Shown piece after piece: positions 25,104-34,389 of a stretch of 42,245 bases of DNA. The position numbers and the translations under genes were made by a program. The DNA comes from an uncultured Clostridia bacterium. Its GTDB lineage: Bacteria; Bacillota; Clostridia; Oscillospirales; Oscillospiraceae. How positions within the stretch are numbered: position 1 is the first letter of the stretch; each line of letters starts with the position of its first letter. The stretch is from assembly GCA_937894515.1 (NCBI GenBank), contig CALCRH010000035.1:1-42245 (forward strand), in the 5' to 3' direction. The notes beneath the pieces are model-generated. The model saw only the letters and a program-made list of their open reading frames with translations, did not search any database and was not told where the DNA came from.

Positions 25104-25882
25104 AGATGCATCCTCCTAATGCGGTGATGGTCAGTCAGCTCGAATAAGTCTGACCGGTGTGAAAGAGGGACTCATCGGATGGCTTCAAGCTGAGACCACG
25201 TCTGGTCGCCAACCGAGTGAGGCTTTAAGGTCTGCCTCCCGCGACCTGGGCGTTGGGGGCATGACTCCCCAGCACAGTTGGTGAACATTCCTCCCGGCAC
25301 TCGCGGGTAGCTAATCCGCTTGTGCCGAGGTGCCTTTTTACGTCGTGCGCCGGACGGTGTGAAGTTGCCCCTCACAGTACGGACATTTTTTGCCGATTTT
25401 TCAGGGTATCTGCCGAAAAAATCTTGAAAAAACGGATCAATGGAGATGAGATTGCCATAAGGTCGAAAACACGTTCTACTTTGTAGCCTTGGAAACCGCT
25501 TGAAAAGGACGCTTCTCTTAATTCTGACGAATGAATCCTTCTACTACTAACCGAAAAAGCGAACCCCCTTCATTAATCCACGGTCATGAGAGTGCCGTTT
25601 TGACGATTTACGCTTTGAAAAATGTCGTCCTCACTATACTGAGAAAACTCAAGCTGTTTGGGGCTCCTATTTATGAAAAGAATGAATTATTCTTTCTTCA
25701 ATTCCAGAAAGAGAGCAGAAATCCAAATTGCCGGAAATAGTTTCCTCACTATACGGAGAAAAATCAACTCGTTTGGCTCCCCTGTTTGCAGAAATTTAAA
25801 CTTAATTTCTGCAAACATTATTTCATCCTAATGATAATCGAAATTAATTTCACAATCGCAGTAATGAAATCCCCAATCAGTC
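25104..25882. other. Largely non-coding region at the left of the island
   Basis: The first part (25104-25400) is GC-rich and on the minus strand has an open frame of 67 codons (25375-25172, GTG start, basic, Cys-containing) with no clear ribosome site. It may be a small gene or a structured leader of the mobile-element transcript. The second part (25400-25882) is AT-rich without convincing genes, and holds the two related direct-repeat units and an inverted repeat listed separately. Base composition changes sharply near 25400. Confidence 0.5.
25628..25816 (+). repeat. Two imperfect direct repeats, each followed by an inverted repeat
   Basis: Unit A from 25628 and unit B from 25743 (115 bp apart) share tcctcactata, then gagaaaa, tcaa, gtttgg and gctcc in the same order over about 45 bp. 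Unit A is followed by aaagaat / attcttt. Unit B is followed by a perfect 13-bp inverted repeat, gtttgcagaaatt (25784-25796) with aatttctgcaaac (25804-25816). The stems differ in sequence but sit at the same distance from the shared part. Confidence 0.65.
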
Positions 25883-25911
25883 TTGAAAAGTTCACAATTT
25901 TCCGCTATACT
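25883..25911 (+). promoter_or_regulatory. Promoter upstream of the NACHT gene
   Basis: TTGAAA (25883-25888), 17-bp spacer, TATACT (25906-25911). It implies a leader of about 155 nt before the NACHT start, containing small hairpins (cgccg/cggcg; gccttt/aaaggc at about 25974-25989). Confidence 0.7.
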
Positions 25912-26034
25912 ATTATTAAGTTTGTATATTGAGCTTTTCCGCCTGTGGCACCGCCGCCCAATTCACGGCGAAATGCCTTTCCTAAAGGCTCGTCCCCATT
26001 ATATAAAATCGACTTGGTACGACCGGTTATCTGC

Positions 26035-26070
26035 GGATACGATAGGATAGGCTTGGATACGGGAGGATAG
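26035..26070 (+). repeat. Tandem 16-bp direct repeats just before the NACHT start
   Basis: ggatacgataggatag (26035-26050) and ggatacgggaggatag (26055-26070), 14 of 16 identical, 20 bp start to start (two helical turns). The second includes the ribosome binding site GGGAGG, so a protein bound here could affect translation or transcription. Confidence 0.7.
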
Positions 26071-26074
26071 AATC

Positions 26075-28432
26075 ATGACATTTTCTGAATTTATACAGTT
26101 ACTGTTCTCAGCTATCGGAGCCGGTAACAGTACTTCTGCTTTCACAAAAAGTGTTCTTGACGCCGTTGTTACGGAGGCGGGTTCCGAGATTCTATCCGGA
26201 TATAAGGAGCCAACCTTCAAGGCTTATTACAACGGCAATACCGAAATCACGAAACTGGCACGGAAAATCAACGCATATATTGATAAAACAGGCTTTGAAG
26301 AGTATCTGAAGCCTTTCTCCGATGATGTGGTGCTTAATCTCTGTAATTCCTTTGAACAATACATACCGGATATAGATGCCCACAATGCCGGGGAAAAGTT
26401 ATCTGAATTGCTTGTGTCGATCATCACTGCTGCAGCTTGCACAAACAAAAAACGCACCCCGAAGGGTGCTGAAGATCATGATGATATTGATTTAGACGCC
26501 TCGACCGCTCTCATTCTTGGCAATGACGGTGTTGCTTCGGATTTAGGGGCTTTTGTTGACGGAAATATATTATATCTCAATTGTGACGATGCAGACGCTC
26601 AAACAGGCGTTTTTGACAATTATATATCGAAGGCATCCGAGCATTATAATAACGTAAAGACTCCGCTAAGCGCGGATAATCCGTTCCCGTTTTATAGTGT
26701 CTATGTATGCAATGACCTATATAATAGATTTCTGCCGAAAGTATACCGGGAACAAACAATTTCAAATGCCACAATAGCTTCTTTGAGCGAAATATCGAGA
26801 TTTATCATCGTTTCCGGAACCGGCGGCATAGGAAAGTCCATGCTGATGAAGCATTTGTTCTTTTCGTCAGTTACTGACTTAAATGAGAGTGGACTGCCGC
26901 CTATCCTTCTGCCGCTCCGTAAATACGATGAAAGCATTCAAGACCTGACAGAATTTATATATAGGATCGTAGCTGAGTTCGACCGAGGGGTTCCGCAAGA
27001 GGACATAACAAAACTATTGAAAGGCGGGAAATGTATCCTGCTTCTCGACGGTCTTGATGAGGTTGTTTCGTCTGTACGCAGCAGGTTTGAGACTGCGCTT
27101 GAAGCGATGATCAAGCAGTATCCGGAGAACACATATATTTTGTCATCCAGACCGACTTCAACGTTTCTGTCGTTTCCACGTTTTACGGTTTTGAATATGC
27201 GGCCTTTCGACAAAGAGAAAGCGCTGGAAATGATAGACAAGCTTCCCTACCACGATGCGGAAGCCAAGGCCAAGTTCCGGGGTGATCTGGATAAAAATCT
27301 TTTTAAGTCACATCAGCAATTTGCAAGCAATCCGCTCTTACTGACGATTATGCTGATGACTTACACGACAAACGGAAATATACCGCAAAAGAGGCACGTA
27401 TTTTACAGTCAGGCTTATGATATCATGGCTCGGAAACACGATTCATCCGAGGGTTCTTATGTCCGTCCCATGCACACGGGGCTTGAACCGGAGGACTTTG
27501 CAAAATACTATGCGGAGTTCTGTGCAAGGACATATAAGGATGAGGTCTATGAATTTACAGAGCAGTCCTTTATATCCTACATGGATAAGGTTCTTGCAGC
27601 TAACGGCTTGAAGAACAGCCCGCTGACATCAAAGCAGTTTTTGCTGGATATAACCGACAACCTGTGTATCATGTATAGGGAGGGCGAATACATTTACTTT
27701 ATTCACCGCTCGTTCCAGGAGTACTTCTGCGCTCGTTTCTTCTCTGTACAGATGGACGATACGCTGGTCAAGACTGCCCGTATCTTTGAAAATCATAATG
27801 ACAGATCATACACGGACCGGGCGTTTGATATGCTGTATGATATGATTCCGGACAAGATTGACCGGTATATATTCCTGCCGTATCTCATGGATTTATGGAA
27901 AAGATGCGATGAAAGCAACGGATACTGGACATTTCTTCAAGAAATATACCCTGTAATATATTCACAGCAAGGCGAAACCGAAGATTATAATGAGACAAAT
28001 CCAGAAGAGTTCTTTTATGACTTCGTTGTCAACGAAAACCTGCTCAGATATAACGGGCAGTTGGACAGGCTCGACTGGCCGCCCTGCGCAGATATGGATA
28101 AGAAGCAATGGGTACATATATATACCGGTAAGGTTGAAATGCGAAACGGTGTCAGGTATGCCGCTACCAAACTCTGCGAGTTGAATTCCGTCAATCTGAC
28201 CGAGGATTATATTGAAGAATACGGAGAACCGGAAATAGACGGCGAATCATGGGAAATAGAACCTGCTTATGTCTTTGATAGCCCTTATAGGAAATCGATG
28301 AAAACATATATGGAATCCGATGAACTTCCGCTTATGAAAGAATACAAAGCCATGCGGAAATATACGGAGGAATTGCAATTGAGGTATGCGCCAAAAATGA
28401 AAAGCCAGGATGACTGGTTTTCCGATAATTGA
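26075..28432 (+). CDS. NACHT-domain STAND NTPase (bacterial NLR-like)
   Basis: A 785-aa signal-transduction ATPase. The N-terminal 240 residues match no domain I can name. The NACHT domain shows Walker A GTGGIGKS (248-255), Walker B ILLLDGLDEV (321-330) with the tandem acidic pattern of NACHT proteins, and the sensor SSRPT near 357-361. A winged-helix/linker region follows, with the family-typical FIHRSFQEYFCARFF near residue 550. The rest is an acidic C-terminal sensor-like region without clear repeats. Bacterial NACHT proteins of this size include antiphage defence genes; defence here is an inference from the family and the mobile-island location. RBS GGGAGG at about 8 nt; own promoter; an XRE gene follows 13 nt later. 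Confidence 0.9.
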   Translation: MTFSEFIQLLFSAIGAGNSTSAFTKSVLDAVVTEAGSEILSGYKEPTFKAYYNGNTEITKLARKINAYIDKTGFEEYLKPFSDDVVLNLCNSFEQYIPDIDAHNAGEKLSELLVSIITAAACTNKKRTPKGAEDHDDIDLDASTALILGNDGVASDLGAFVDGNILYLNCDDADAQTGVFDNYISKASEHYNNVKTPLSADNPFPFYSVYVCNDLYNRFLPKVYREQTISNATIASLSEISRFIIVSGTGGIGKSMLMKHLFFSSVTDLNESGLPPILLPLRKYDESIQDLTEFIYRIVAEFDRGVPQEDITKLLKGGKCILLLDGLDEVVSSVRSRFETALEAMIKQYPENTYILSSRPTSTFLSFPRFTVLNMRPFDKEKALEMIDKLPYHDAEAKAKFRGDLDKNLFKSHQQFASNPLLLTIMLMTYTTNGNIPQKRHVFYSQAYDIMARKHDSSEGSYVRPMHTGLEPEDFAKYYAEFCARTYKDEVYEFTEQSFISYMDKVLAANGLKNSPLTSKQFLLDITDNLCIMYREGEYIYFIHRSFQEYFCARFFSVQMDDTLVKTARIFENHNDRSYTDRAFDMLYDMIPDKIDRYIFLPYLMDLWKRCDESNGYWTFLQEIYPVIYSQQGETEDYNETNPEEFFYDFVVNENLLRYNGQLDRLDWPPCADMDKKQWVHIYTGKVEMRNGVRYAATKLCELNSVNLTEDYIEEYGEPEIDGESWEIEPAYVFDSPYRKSMKTYMESDELPLMKEYKAMRKYTEELQLRYAPKMKSQDDWFSDN

Positions 28433-28445
28433 AGGAGGAATGGAT

Positions 28446-28649
28446 ATGCATATCAGCTATAAGAAACTGTGGAAATTGCTGATCGACAAGGACATGAATA
28501 AAATGCAGCTCAAAGAAAAAGCCGGAATCAGTGCTGCATCTGTTGCCAAACTCGGGAAAGACGCAAATATCACTACTGATGTTTTGATAAAGGTCTGCGA
28601 GGCGCTTGATGTTAAGGTAGAAGATATTATGGAGACTGTGGATGATTGA
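28446..28649 (+). CDS. Small XRE/Cro-type HTH regulator
   Basis: 67 aa, a single HTH_3-like domain: YKKLWKLLIDKDMNKMQLKEK, the recognition helix region AGISAASVAKLGKD and ITTDVLIKVCEALDVKVEDIM. This is the compact YozG-like type common in Firmicutes mobile elements. The start was set at ATG 28446, with AGGAGG 7 nt upstream; the ATG at 28440 is too close to it. Directly downstream of the NACHT gene and surely cotranscribed. It may regulate the NACHT promoter, for example through the 16-bp repeats at 26035-26070. Confidence 0.88.
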   Translation: MHISYKKLWKLLIDKDMNKMQLKEKAGISAASVAKLGKDANITTDVLIKVCEALDVKVEDIMETVDD

Positions 28650-28737
28650 GTGAGAAAAACACTTGAAAATCGCAAAGAAAAGTTATCCCATGTTGCTTTT
28701 TATTGAGAATACAAACGAAAAAGGAGATTTCCTTTAC

Positions 28738-28815
28738 ATGAACTGTCAAAGTCGTATCGTTATTGGCATTGATTCTCTTGATAGGAACAAGGATATGGCT
28801 TACAGAAGGAAGTAA
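28738..28815 (+). CDS. Possible 25-aa leader peptide before the glycan operon
   Basis: ATG at 28738, with aaaggag about 10 nt upstream; reads MNCQSRIVIGIDSLDRNKDM and stops at 28815, one base before the start of the first glycosyltransferase. Position and ribosome site are suggestive only; it may instead be a remnant of an older gene. Confidence 0.35.
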   Translation: MNCQSRIVIGIDSLDRNKDMAYRRK

Positions 28816-28816
28816 A

Positions 28817-29875
28817 ATGAATATGGATAAAAAGCGTAATACTGCTTATTCAGAAAGCCCAATAGAACAATTTGAAAGAAATAAAGACGGAAGATTAATT
28901 ACTGTAATTGTGCCAGTATACAATACTCTAGAATATTTGGATGCATGTTTAGAATCAATCGTTAACCAGGAGTATACGAATATCGAAATTCTAATAATTA
29001 ACGATGGTTCTACCGATGATTCCCTTACAAAATGTGCCGAATGGGAAACGAAAGATCATAGAATTAGTTGTGAAACGCAGGAACACCGTGGATTAAGCGC
29101 TGCCAGAAACAAAGGCGTTGCTCTTTCACGCGGGGAATATATCACATTTATTGATTCGGATGATGTTGTTGAGGGAAACTATATATCTTGTCTATATGAG
29201 GATTTACGGGTAAATGATGCTGATATCGCTGTTGCATATTTGGACAGAACGGATAATAAAGCATCTTCTGTTCCCAGTAATGTTCCCGAAGTTTGTTGTA
29301 TGAATGAGGCAATGGATTTGCTTTGCGCAGGGGATATTCCGGTATGTGCAACATGTAAGCTATATAAACGAGAGTTGCTTCAGCAAACACCGTTTGTTGA
29401 AGGTATGGTTTATGAAGACAATCTGTTTGCGTTTGAAGTCATTGGACGCTGCAATAAATTGGCTAATTGCCGAAGAGTCCTTTATCATCATATTATAAGA
29501 CCCGGAAGCATTACACAAACCTGGTCGGTAAACAATTATCTTGATCAGATTAAGGCTTATAATTCGGTTGCCGATTATATCGGGCATTTCTATTCCTTTT
29601 CCGACAAAAGATATATCAGCAGATTGATTGATGCATGGTTCAGCCTTGAATATCTCTTTCATAAGCATCATTATGGCAGGGTTATGAATAAGCAGGAATG
29701 CAATTATGTAAAGGACGAGATTTATAGGATACGAAAAGAAGCGATTAAGTGTGTCTCAATGTCAAACATGAGATTTAACGGGAAAAAGGGTATGAAATTG
29801 TTTGTGATGAGATATATGCCTAAGTTATACTATCCACTCAATGAAGCATACCAACGTATATTGCGGAGGACATAA
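28817..29875 (+). CDS. Glycosyltransferase family 2 (1)
   Basis: 352 aa, GT-A fold. VIVPVYNTLEYLDACLESIV at 30-49 starts the nucleotide-binding half, with INDGSTDDS (61-69), the LSAARNKG acceptor-side motif (93-100) and the metal-binding D.DD (FIDSDD, 111-116). The C-terminal half has a YEDNLFAFE motif typical of LPS/capsule GT2 enzymes. Transfers a sugar from a nucleotide donor to a lipid-linked or glycan acceptor at the membrane's cytoplasmic face; donor unknown. The ATG at 28817 has AAGGAAG about 6 nt upstream; the longer ORF has no ribosome site. First gene of the operon; its TAA abuts the next ATG (TAAATG). Confidence 0.93.
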   Translation: MNMDKKRNTAYSESPIEQFERNKDGRLITVIVPVYNTLEYLDACLESIVNQEYTNIEILIINDGSTDDSLTKCAEWETKDHRISCETQEHRGLSAARNKGVALSRGEYITFIDSDDVVEGNYISCLYEDLRVNDADIAVAYLDRTDNKASSVPSNVPEVCCMNEAMDLLCAGDIPVCATCKLYKRELLQQTPFVEGMVYEDNLFAFEVIGRCNKLANCRRVLYHHIIRPGSITQTWSVNNYLDQIKAYNSVADYIGHFYSFSDKRYISRLIDAWFSLEYLFHKHHYGRVMNKQECNYVKDEIYRIRKEAIKCVSMSNMRFNGKKGMKLFVMRYMPKLYYPLNEAYQRILRRT

Positions 29876-30772
29876 ATGTCGGTAAAGAACTATGATAATG
29901 TTGACGTTTCTGTCATCGTCCCTTTGTTTCATGGAGCAAAGTATATAAGCAATCTGTTGCAAATGGTTGGGAAAAACATTGAGTCGGCACGACAGATCAA
30001 TGTTGAATTGGTACTTGTGAATGATTCTCCTGATGACGTGCCCGATTATTCGGAAGCCCGTAATGCGAACTTTGCGGTTGTATTTGTTTGCAATGAAGAG
30101 AATCTTGGCATTCAGCGTGCCAGGTTGCACGGCGTAGAGCATTCTCACGGAAAGTATTTGCTGTTCCTTGACCAGGATGACATGATATCCGATGACGCAA
30201 TCTGGAAATTGTATAATTCTGTTCAGGACGCGGATATAGCCGTATCAGATTGGTTTCTGGAAAGGCCGAGTAAGCATGGAATAGTTGCGATAGAAATGCT
30301 GGCTAAAATAGAACAGTATTCTTTGAATAGATTTTCTTACTGTGGCAATATAATTGGTCCTCCCTGTCATTGTCTTATAAAGCGAGACAGTCTGCCTTCT
30401 TGCTGGAGAAACAGAATTATGAAGATCAATGGAGCAGATGATTATTATATGTGGATGGGAATGCTGGCAGAGAAACGGAAATTTGTCCATTGTGACGGTA
30501 AATTATACATTCACAAGTATCACGATAATTGCTTTTCCAATGCTGAACTGATCATGCTGAAATCGGAAGACGAAGCATTCAAGCTTGCAGCAGATGAATA
30601 CGATATTGCTCTATTTTGGCGATGGATACATACCAGAAATATTCGTATGAAGATTCAAGGTTATGAAATTAAACAAAAAAACGATTCTATGGTCAAGAGA
30701 AGAGCGTTAATGATTTTATACCCGGAGCAATTGCTGCTTCGGATAATGGAGAAGTGTGGAATTTATGGTTAA
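29876..30772 (+). CDS. Glycosyltransferase family 2 (2)
   Basis: 298 aa, GT-A fold. SVIVPLFHGAKYISNLL, then LVLVNDSPDDVPDYSE, an N-terminal-half LGIQRARLHG and the metal site LLFLDQDDMISDDA (D.DD variant QDD). Starts at the base after the previous stop and ends 8 nt into the ABC transporter gene, so tight coupling in the operon is evident. The acceptor and donor are unknown. Confidence 0.92.
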   Translation: MSVKNYDNVDVSVIVPLFHGAKYISNLLQMVGKNIESARQINVELVLVNDSPDDVPDYSEARNANFAVVFVCNEENLGIQRARLHGVEHSHGKYLLFLDQDDMISDDAIWKLYNSVQDADIAVSDWFLERPSKHGIVAIEMLAKIEQYSLNRFSYCGNIIGPPCHCLIKRDSLPSCWRNRIMKINGADDYYMWMGMLAEKRKFVHCDGKLYIHKYHDNCFSNAELIMLKSEDEAFKLAADEYDIALFWRWIHTRNIRMKIQGYEIKQKNDSMVKRRALMILYPEQLLLRIMEKCGIYG

Positions 30773-32495
30773 AGAAAAATTTGCTGTGATATACAAATTA
30801 TCGGATGTATTGACGGCAAAACAGAAAAAATCCATTATAGGATTGTTTTTGCTGATGCTGGCTTCGTCACTTATTGAAACTTTAGGCGTTTCAATCATTA
30901 TTCCATATTTTGCAGTGCTGACAGACCCGAAAGGGTTTATTGCCGGAGAAATTGGAACGATGATCTCAAATATCTTACACATTACGAAGCAAAACGAACT
31001 GTTAATATTTCTGACAGCTGTTTTGATTGTCGCATTCGGAATAAAATATATACTCACCTATGTTATTCAGCTGAAACAAACGAATTTTGTGAACAGAAAC
31101 CGTTTTCAAATGGCTCAGTGTGTTATGAGCAGGCTTATCCGGGAAGATTATGAAAGATATCTTTATCGGAACATAACGGAGGAAATCAACAGTGTCACAG
31201 TTCATGTTACTTGGACATTTGAACTGATAAGGTCCGCACTCACCGTGATGATACATTTTCTGACTGCTCTTTTGCTAGGCATTTTTATGCTTCTTGTGGA
31301 TATACGTCTTGCGCTTGGTTTTGGAACAGGAATCGCAGTGCTTTATTATCTGCTCAACAGGATATTCAGGGACAAGGTCAAAAATGCGGGAGAGGATGCC
31401 AACGAAACATGGGAAGCGTATGAAAAGATTATCGGTGAATCTTTTTTGCTGAAAAAAGAAAATGATGTTTTTCTGCGGAATAATGGCGTTTTTGATTCAT
31501 TTAGTTATTTCGGCAAGCGGAATGTAAAAGCAGATGAGAGAAAAATAAAATATGCGATTATTCCCGGTGTACTCACGAATTTGATCAGCGTATGGGCGAT
31601 TTTGTTCTTTGTTCTGTTTTCTCTCACATCCGGGACTGACATTCTCGGAAGTCTAGGCAAATTATCTGCTTTTTATCTTTCGGCAACAAGAGTTATACCG
31701 AGCGTGAATGCAATGTATGCCGGTTTACAATCAATAACGTTCTATAAACCAAGCCTTGACAGGGTTTATTTCCTGTTGAAATCCGAAAAAGATGAAAAAG
31801 CAAGAAGAGAAATGAACTATAAAACAAGATCTGTACACAATTCTATACAGTTGAGAAATGTGTCATTTCACTATGAAAATTCGGCTTGTGAAACAGTAGA
31901 GAATATTGATATCATAATTCATTGCGGGGAACGCATAGGTATTGTTGGTGAAACCGGAAGCGGAAAAACGACCTTGATCAATCTGATTATCGGATTACTC
32001 CACCCTCAAAAAGGGCAGGTTTACATAGATGGTAAGCCCCTTTCGGACGATAGCATTTTGGAGGTCGGTTATGTTCCGCAGGACACGAATCTTTTGGATT
32101 CCACGATTCGGGATAATATCACATTCGGAAGAAACATAACCGAGGATGAACTCACTTATGCTGTAAATGCGTCGGAACTAAGAACATTCATTGAAGAGCT
32201 TCCGAAAGGGCTGGAAACAAAAATCGGAGCACAGGGAATGAGACTTTCAGGCGGTCAGCGACAGAGGATCGGAATCGCCCGTGCACTTGTGGGGAATCCT
32301 TCCGTTTTGATATTTGATGAATCCACGGCGTCTCTCGACAGAAAGACCGAGCAGGAGATCATAAAATCATTTGAAAATTTTGCAAAAGACAAAACTATCA
32401 TTATGGTATCTCACCGTCCGAATACACTGCAATTTTGCAACAGGTGGTTCCGTGTCGAAGGTCATAAACTGACTGAACTTGATTCCTGCCCTTGA
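30765..32495 (+). CDS. ABC-type lipid-linked glycan flippase, PglK-like
   Basis: 576-aa half-transporter: an N-terminal six-helix membrane domain (segments near 23-48, 78-102, 160-180, 184-200, 265-288, 300-320) fused to an ATPase domain with Walker A GETGSGKTT (395-403), Q-loop YVPQD, signature LSGGQRQ (494-500), Walker B SVLIFDES and the H-loop VSHRP. The start, SSLIETLGVSIIIPYFAVLTD, is like that of PglK and related exporters of lipid-linked oligosaccharides. In this operon it is the only flippase, and no Wzx/Wzy pair is present, so it probably flips the finished lipid-linked glycan. The ATG at 30765 overlaps the previous gene; GTG 30756 is an alternative. Confidence 0.9.
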   Translation: MVKEKFAVIYKLSDVLTAKQKKSIIGLFLLMLASSLIETLGVSIIIPYFAVLTDPKGFIAGEIGTMISNILHITKQNELLIFLTAVLIVAFGIKYILTYVIQLKQTNFVNRNRFQMAQCVMSRLIREDYERYLYRNITEEINSVTVHVTWTFELIRSALTVMIHFLTALLLGIFMLLVDIRLALGFGTGIAVLYYLLNRIFRDKVKNAGEDANETWEAYEKIIGESFLLKKENDVFLRNNGVFDSFSYFGKRNVKADERKIKYAIIPGVLTNLISVWAILFFVLFSLTSGTDILGSLGKLSAFYLSATRVIPSVNAMYAGLQSITFYKPSLDRVYFLLKSEKDEKARREMNYKTRSVHNSIQLRNVSFHYENSACETVENIDIIIHCGERIGIVGETGSGKTTLINLIIGLLHPQKGQVYIDGKPLSDDSILEVGYVPQDTNLLDSTIRDNITFGRNITEDELTYAVNASELRTFIEELPKGLETKIGAQGMRLSGGQRQRIGIARALVGNPSVLIFDESTASLDRKTEQEIIKSFENFAKDKTIIMVSHRPNTLQFCNRWFRVEGHKLTELDSCP

Positions 32496-32515
32496 AAGCG
32501 AAAGGAAATATAAAA

Positions 32516-33484
32516 ATGATTCGCATAATTCGTTATACAGCAAAAATGAAAACCGAGTGGGATACATTTTGCAAAAATTCCATAAACGGAGTTTTTCTGT
32601 TTTACCGCGATTACATGGATTATCACAGCGACCGTTTTCAGGATCATTCCTTGCTTTTCTATAAAGGGAAAAAGCTGATCGCACTGCTCCCTTGTAATGA
32701 AAAAACTGAAAAGCATGATAACTCCGCTGAAATGACAAAAATTCTATCTTCCCACGATGGACTGACTTTTGGCGGTTTTATTATGGGAACCCATACGCAT
32801 CAATCAGATATGATGGATTGTGTCGATGCACTGAAAGAATATTGCAAGGCAGAAGAAATTTCCGAGGTGCGTTTTAAGCCCGTTCCGCTTTTGCTGCAGA
32901 ATACTCCTGCCGAACAGGATGTTTTTGCTTTGATTTATCATGGGGCAAAACTATTAAAATCCGAACCGTCCATCATCACAGAAATAAACGGCTATGTTCC
33001 TAATTACGGTGAAAAATGGAGTTGCAGATGTGCTACACAATCGAAGCTGTCTTTTAAGTGTGGCGTGGAAGACTCTGATTGGAAGCAATATCATCAGTTA
33101 TTGTCTTATGTGCTGGATAAATATCATCAAACCACACCGGTCCACAGCTTGTCCGAGCTTCTTTTGCTGCGAAACAGATTTCCGGAAAACATCCGGCTGT
33201 TCGGGGTGTTCGATGAAAGCACTATGGTGGCAGGGACGGTGGTTTATCTGTATAACGATACGGTTCACACGCAGTATATGGCTGCAAACGAAGACGGTCG
33301 CGAGAAACGGGCTTTGCATTTTTGCATACAAAAACTCATTGAACACTATAAAGACAAAGATTGGCTGGATTTTGGTACTTCGATGTTGAATCGCGGAACC
33401 GAATTGGACAAAGGTCTGATTATGTTCAAGGAAGGCTTCAAAGGGAATACGGTGTTATATAACAAATGGAGTCTGATGATATAA
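32516..33484 (+). CDS. GNAT/FemAB-like acyltransferase
   Basis: 322 aa. Fold features match the BioF2-like/GNAT group: an N-terminal W..F.....NGVFLFYRDYMDYHSDRFQDHSLLFYKGKKLIALLP and a second repeat with RLFGVFDESTMVAGTVVYLYND...YMAANEDGREK.ALHF. The C-terminal LDFGTSMLNRGTELDKGLIMFKEGFKG is typical of these aminoacyl- or acyl-transferases found in surface-glycan loci. It probably acylates a sugar or amino sugar of the glycan; this is inference. The ATG at 32516 has AAAGGAA upstream. Its TAA overlaps the next ATG (TAATG). Confidence 0.8.
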   Translation: MIRIIRYTAKMKTEWDTFCKNSINGVFLFYRDYMDYHSDRFQDHSLLFYKGKKLIALLPCNEKTEKHDNSAEMTKILSSHDGLTFGGFIMGTHTHQSDMMDCVDALKEYCKAEEISEVRFKPVPLLLQNTPAEQDVFALIYHGAKLLKSEPSIITEINGYVPNYGEKWSCRCATQSKLSFKCGVEDSDWKQYHQLLSYVLDKYHQTTPVHSLSELLLLRNRFPENIRLFGVFDESTMVAGTVVYLYNDTVHTQYMAANEDGREKRALHFCIQKLIEHYKDKDWLDFGTSMLNRGTELDKGLIMFKEGFKGNTVLYNKWSLMI

Positions 33485-34389
33485 TGGATACGGTAAATTA
33501 CAGCATAATCATTCCTCATTATTCTATTCCAGATCTTCTGCTCCGTTGCCTTCGATCCGTCCCGCAAAGGGATGATGTCGAAATCATCGTGGCAGATGAT
33601 TGCAGTGAGAATTTTGCGATATGTGCAGAACAGTTCAAGGCGGAGTTTGCTGACCGAAGGATCATATTTTGTTCTACGGACAAACACTCCGGTCCGGGTG
33701 CTGCCAGAAACAAAGGATTGGATAACGCTTCGGGAAAATGGATCGTATTTACAGATGCTGATGATTTTTTCTCGAATGAAACAGATGAAATATTCGACGT
33801 CTGTGCAGACAGAGCGGAAGACATTCTGTTTTTTCGCTATCGGGTCGTTATGTCCGACGATATCAATATGCCCGCTTCGGATTATGCCTATGAAGATATA
33901 CTGGAACAGTATAGCAAAAATCACAATGATCAAAGCCTGCGATACAGGCATTATTCGGTGTGCGGAAGACTGATAAAACGCTCTTTTATCGAAAACAATC
34001 GGATTCGATTTGATGAAAGATATCACGGAGAGGATTTACTTTTTGCAGTAAAAATGGGGCATCTGTGCGGCTCGTTGGATGTCCTGCCTTATTGCCTTGA
34101 TGTGATTACAAGCAGACCCGGTTCTCTTAGCCGTTCATGGGACACATGGGGAGATTGGTATAATCAGTTTTTTCCGGCTCATATAATTGCGATGCATTAT
34201 TTGCATAAGTATGGGGTCAAGGCAATTGATAAATACGTTTACGGCAAACTTCTGACCATTATGAAATCAGATCGGCATACCTTCAGAAAGATGTATCGTT
34301 TACTTACGCTGAAAGAAAAAGCGGTTTTCCGGTTATTCTTGCTGCGGCATAGTTTCTTTCTATGTATTAAAAGGGGATTTAAAAGATGA
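33484..34389 (+). CDS. Glycosyltransferase family 2 (3)
   Basis: 301 aa, GT-A fold: YSIIIPHYSIPDLLLRCLRSV, IIVADDCSENF, PGAARNKGLDNASGKWIVFTDADDFF with the metal-binding D.DD, and a later YHGEDLLFAVKMG acidic motif. Starts within the previous stop codon (TAATG) and ends overlapping the following GT4 gene by 4 nt. Substrates unknown. Confidence 0.92.
   Translation: MDTVNYSIIIPHYSIPDLLLRCLRSVPQRDDVEIIVADDCSENFAICAEQFKAEFADRRIIFCSTDKHSGPGAARNKGLDNASGKWIVFTDADDFFSNETDEIFDVCADRAEDILFFRYRVVMSDDINMPASDYAYEDILEQYSKNHNDQSLRYRHYSVCGRLIKRSFIENNRIRFDERYHGEDLLFAVKMGHLCGSLDVLPYCLDVITSRPGSLSRSWDTWGDWYNQFFPAHIIAMHYLHKYGVKAIDKYVYGKLLTIMKSDRHTFRKMYRLLTLKEKAVFRLFLLRHSFFLCIKRGFKR

Noticed and set aside
25172..25375. 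Minus-strand 67-codon frame with a GTG start
   Set aside because: Open and moderately plausible, but with no clear ribosome site and no recognised family; mentioned only inside the non-coding region entry.
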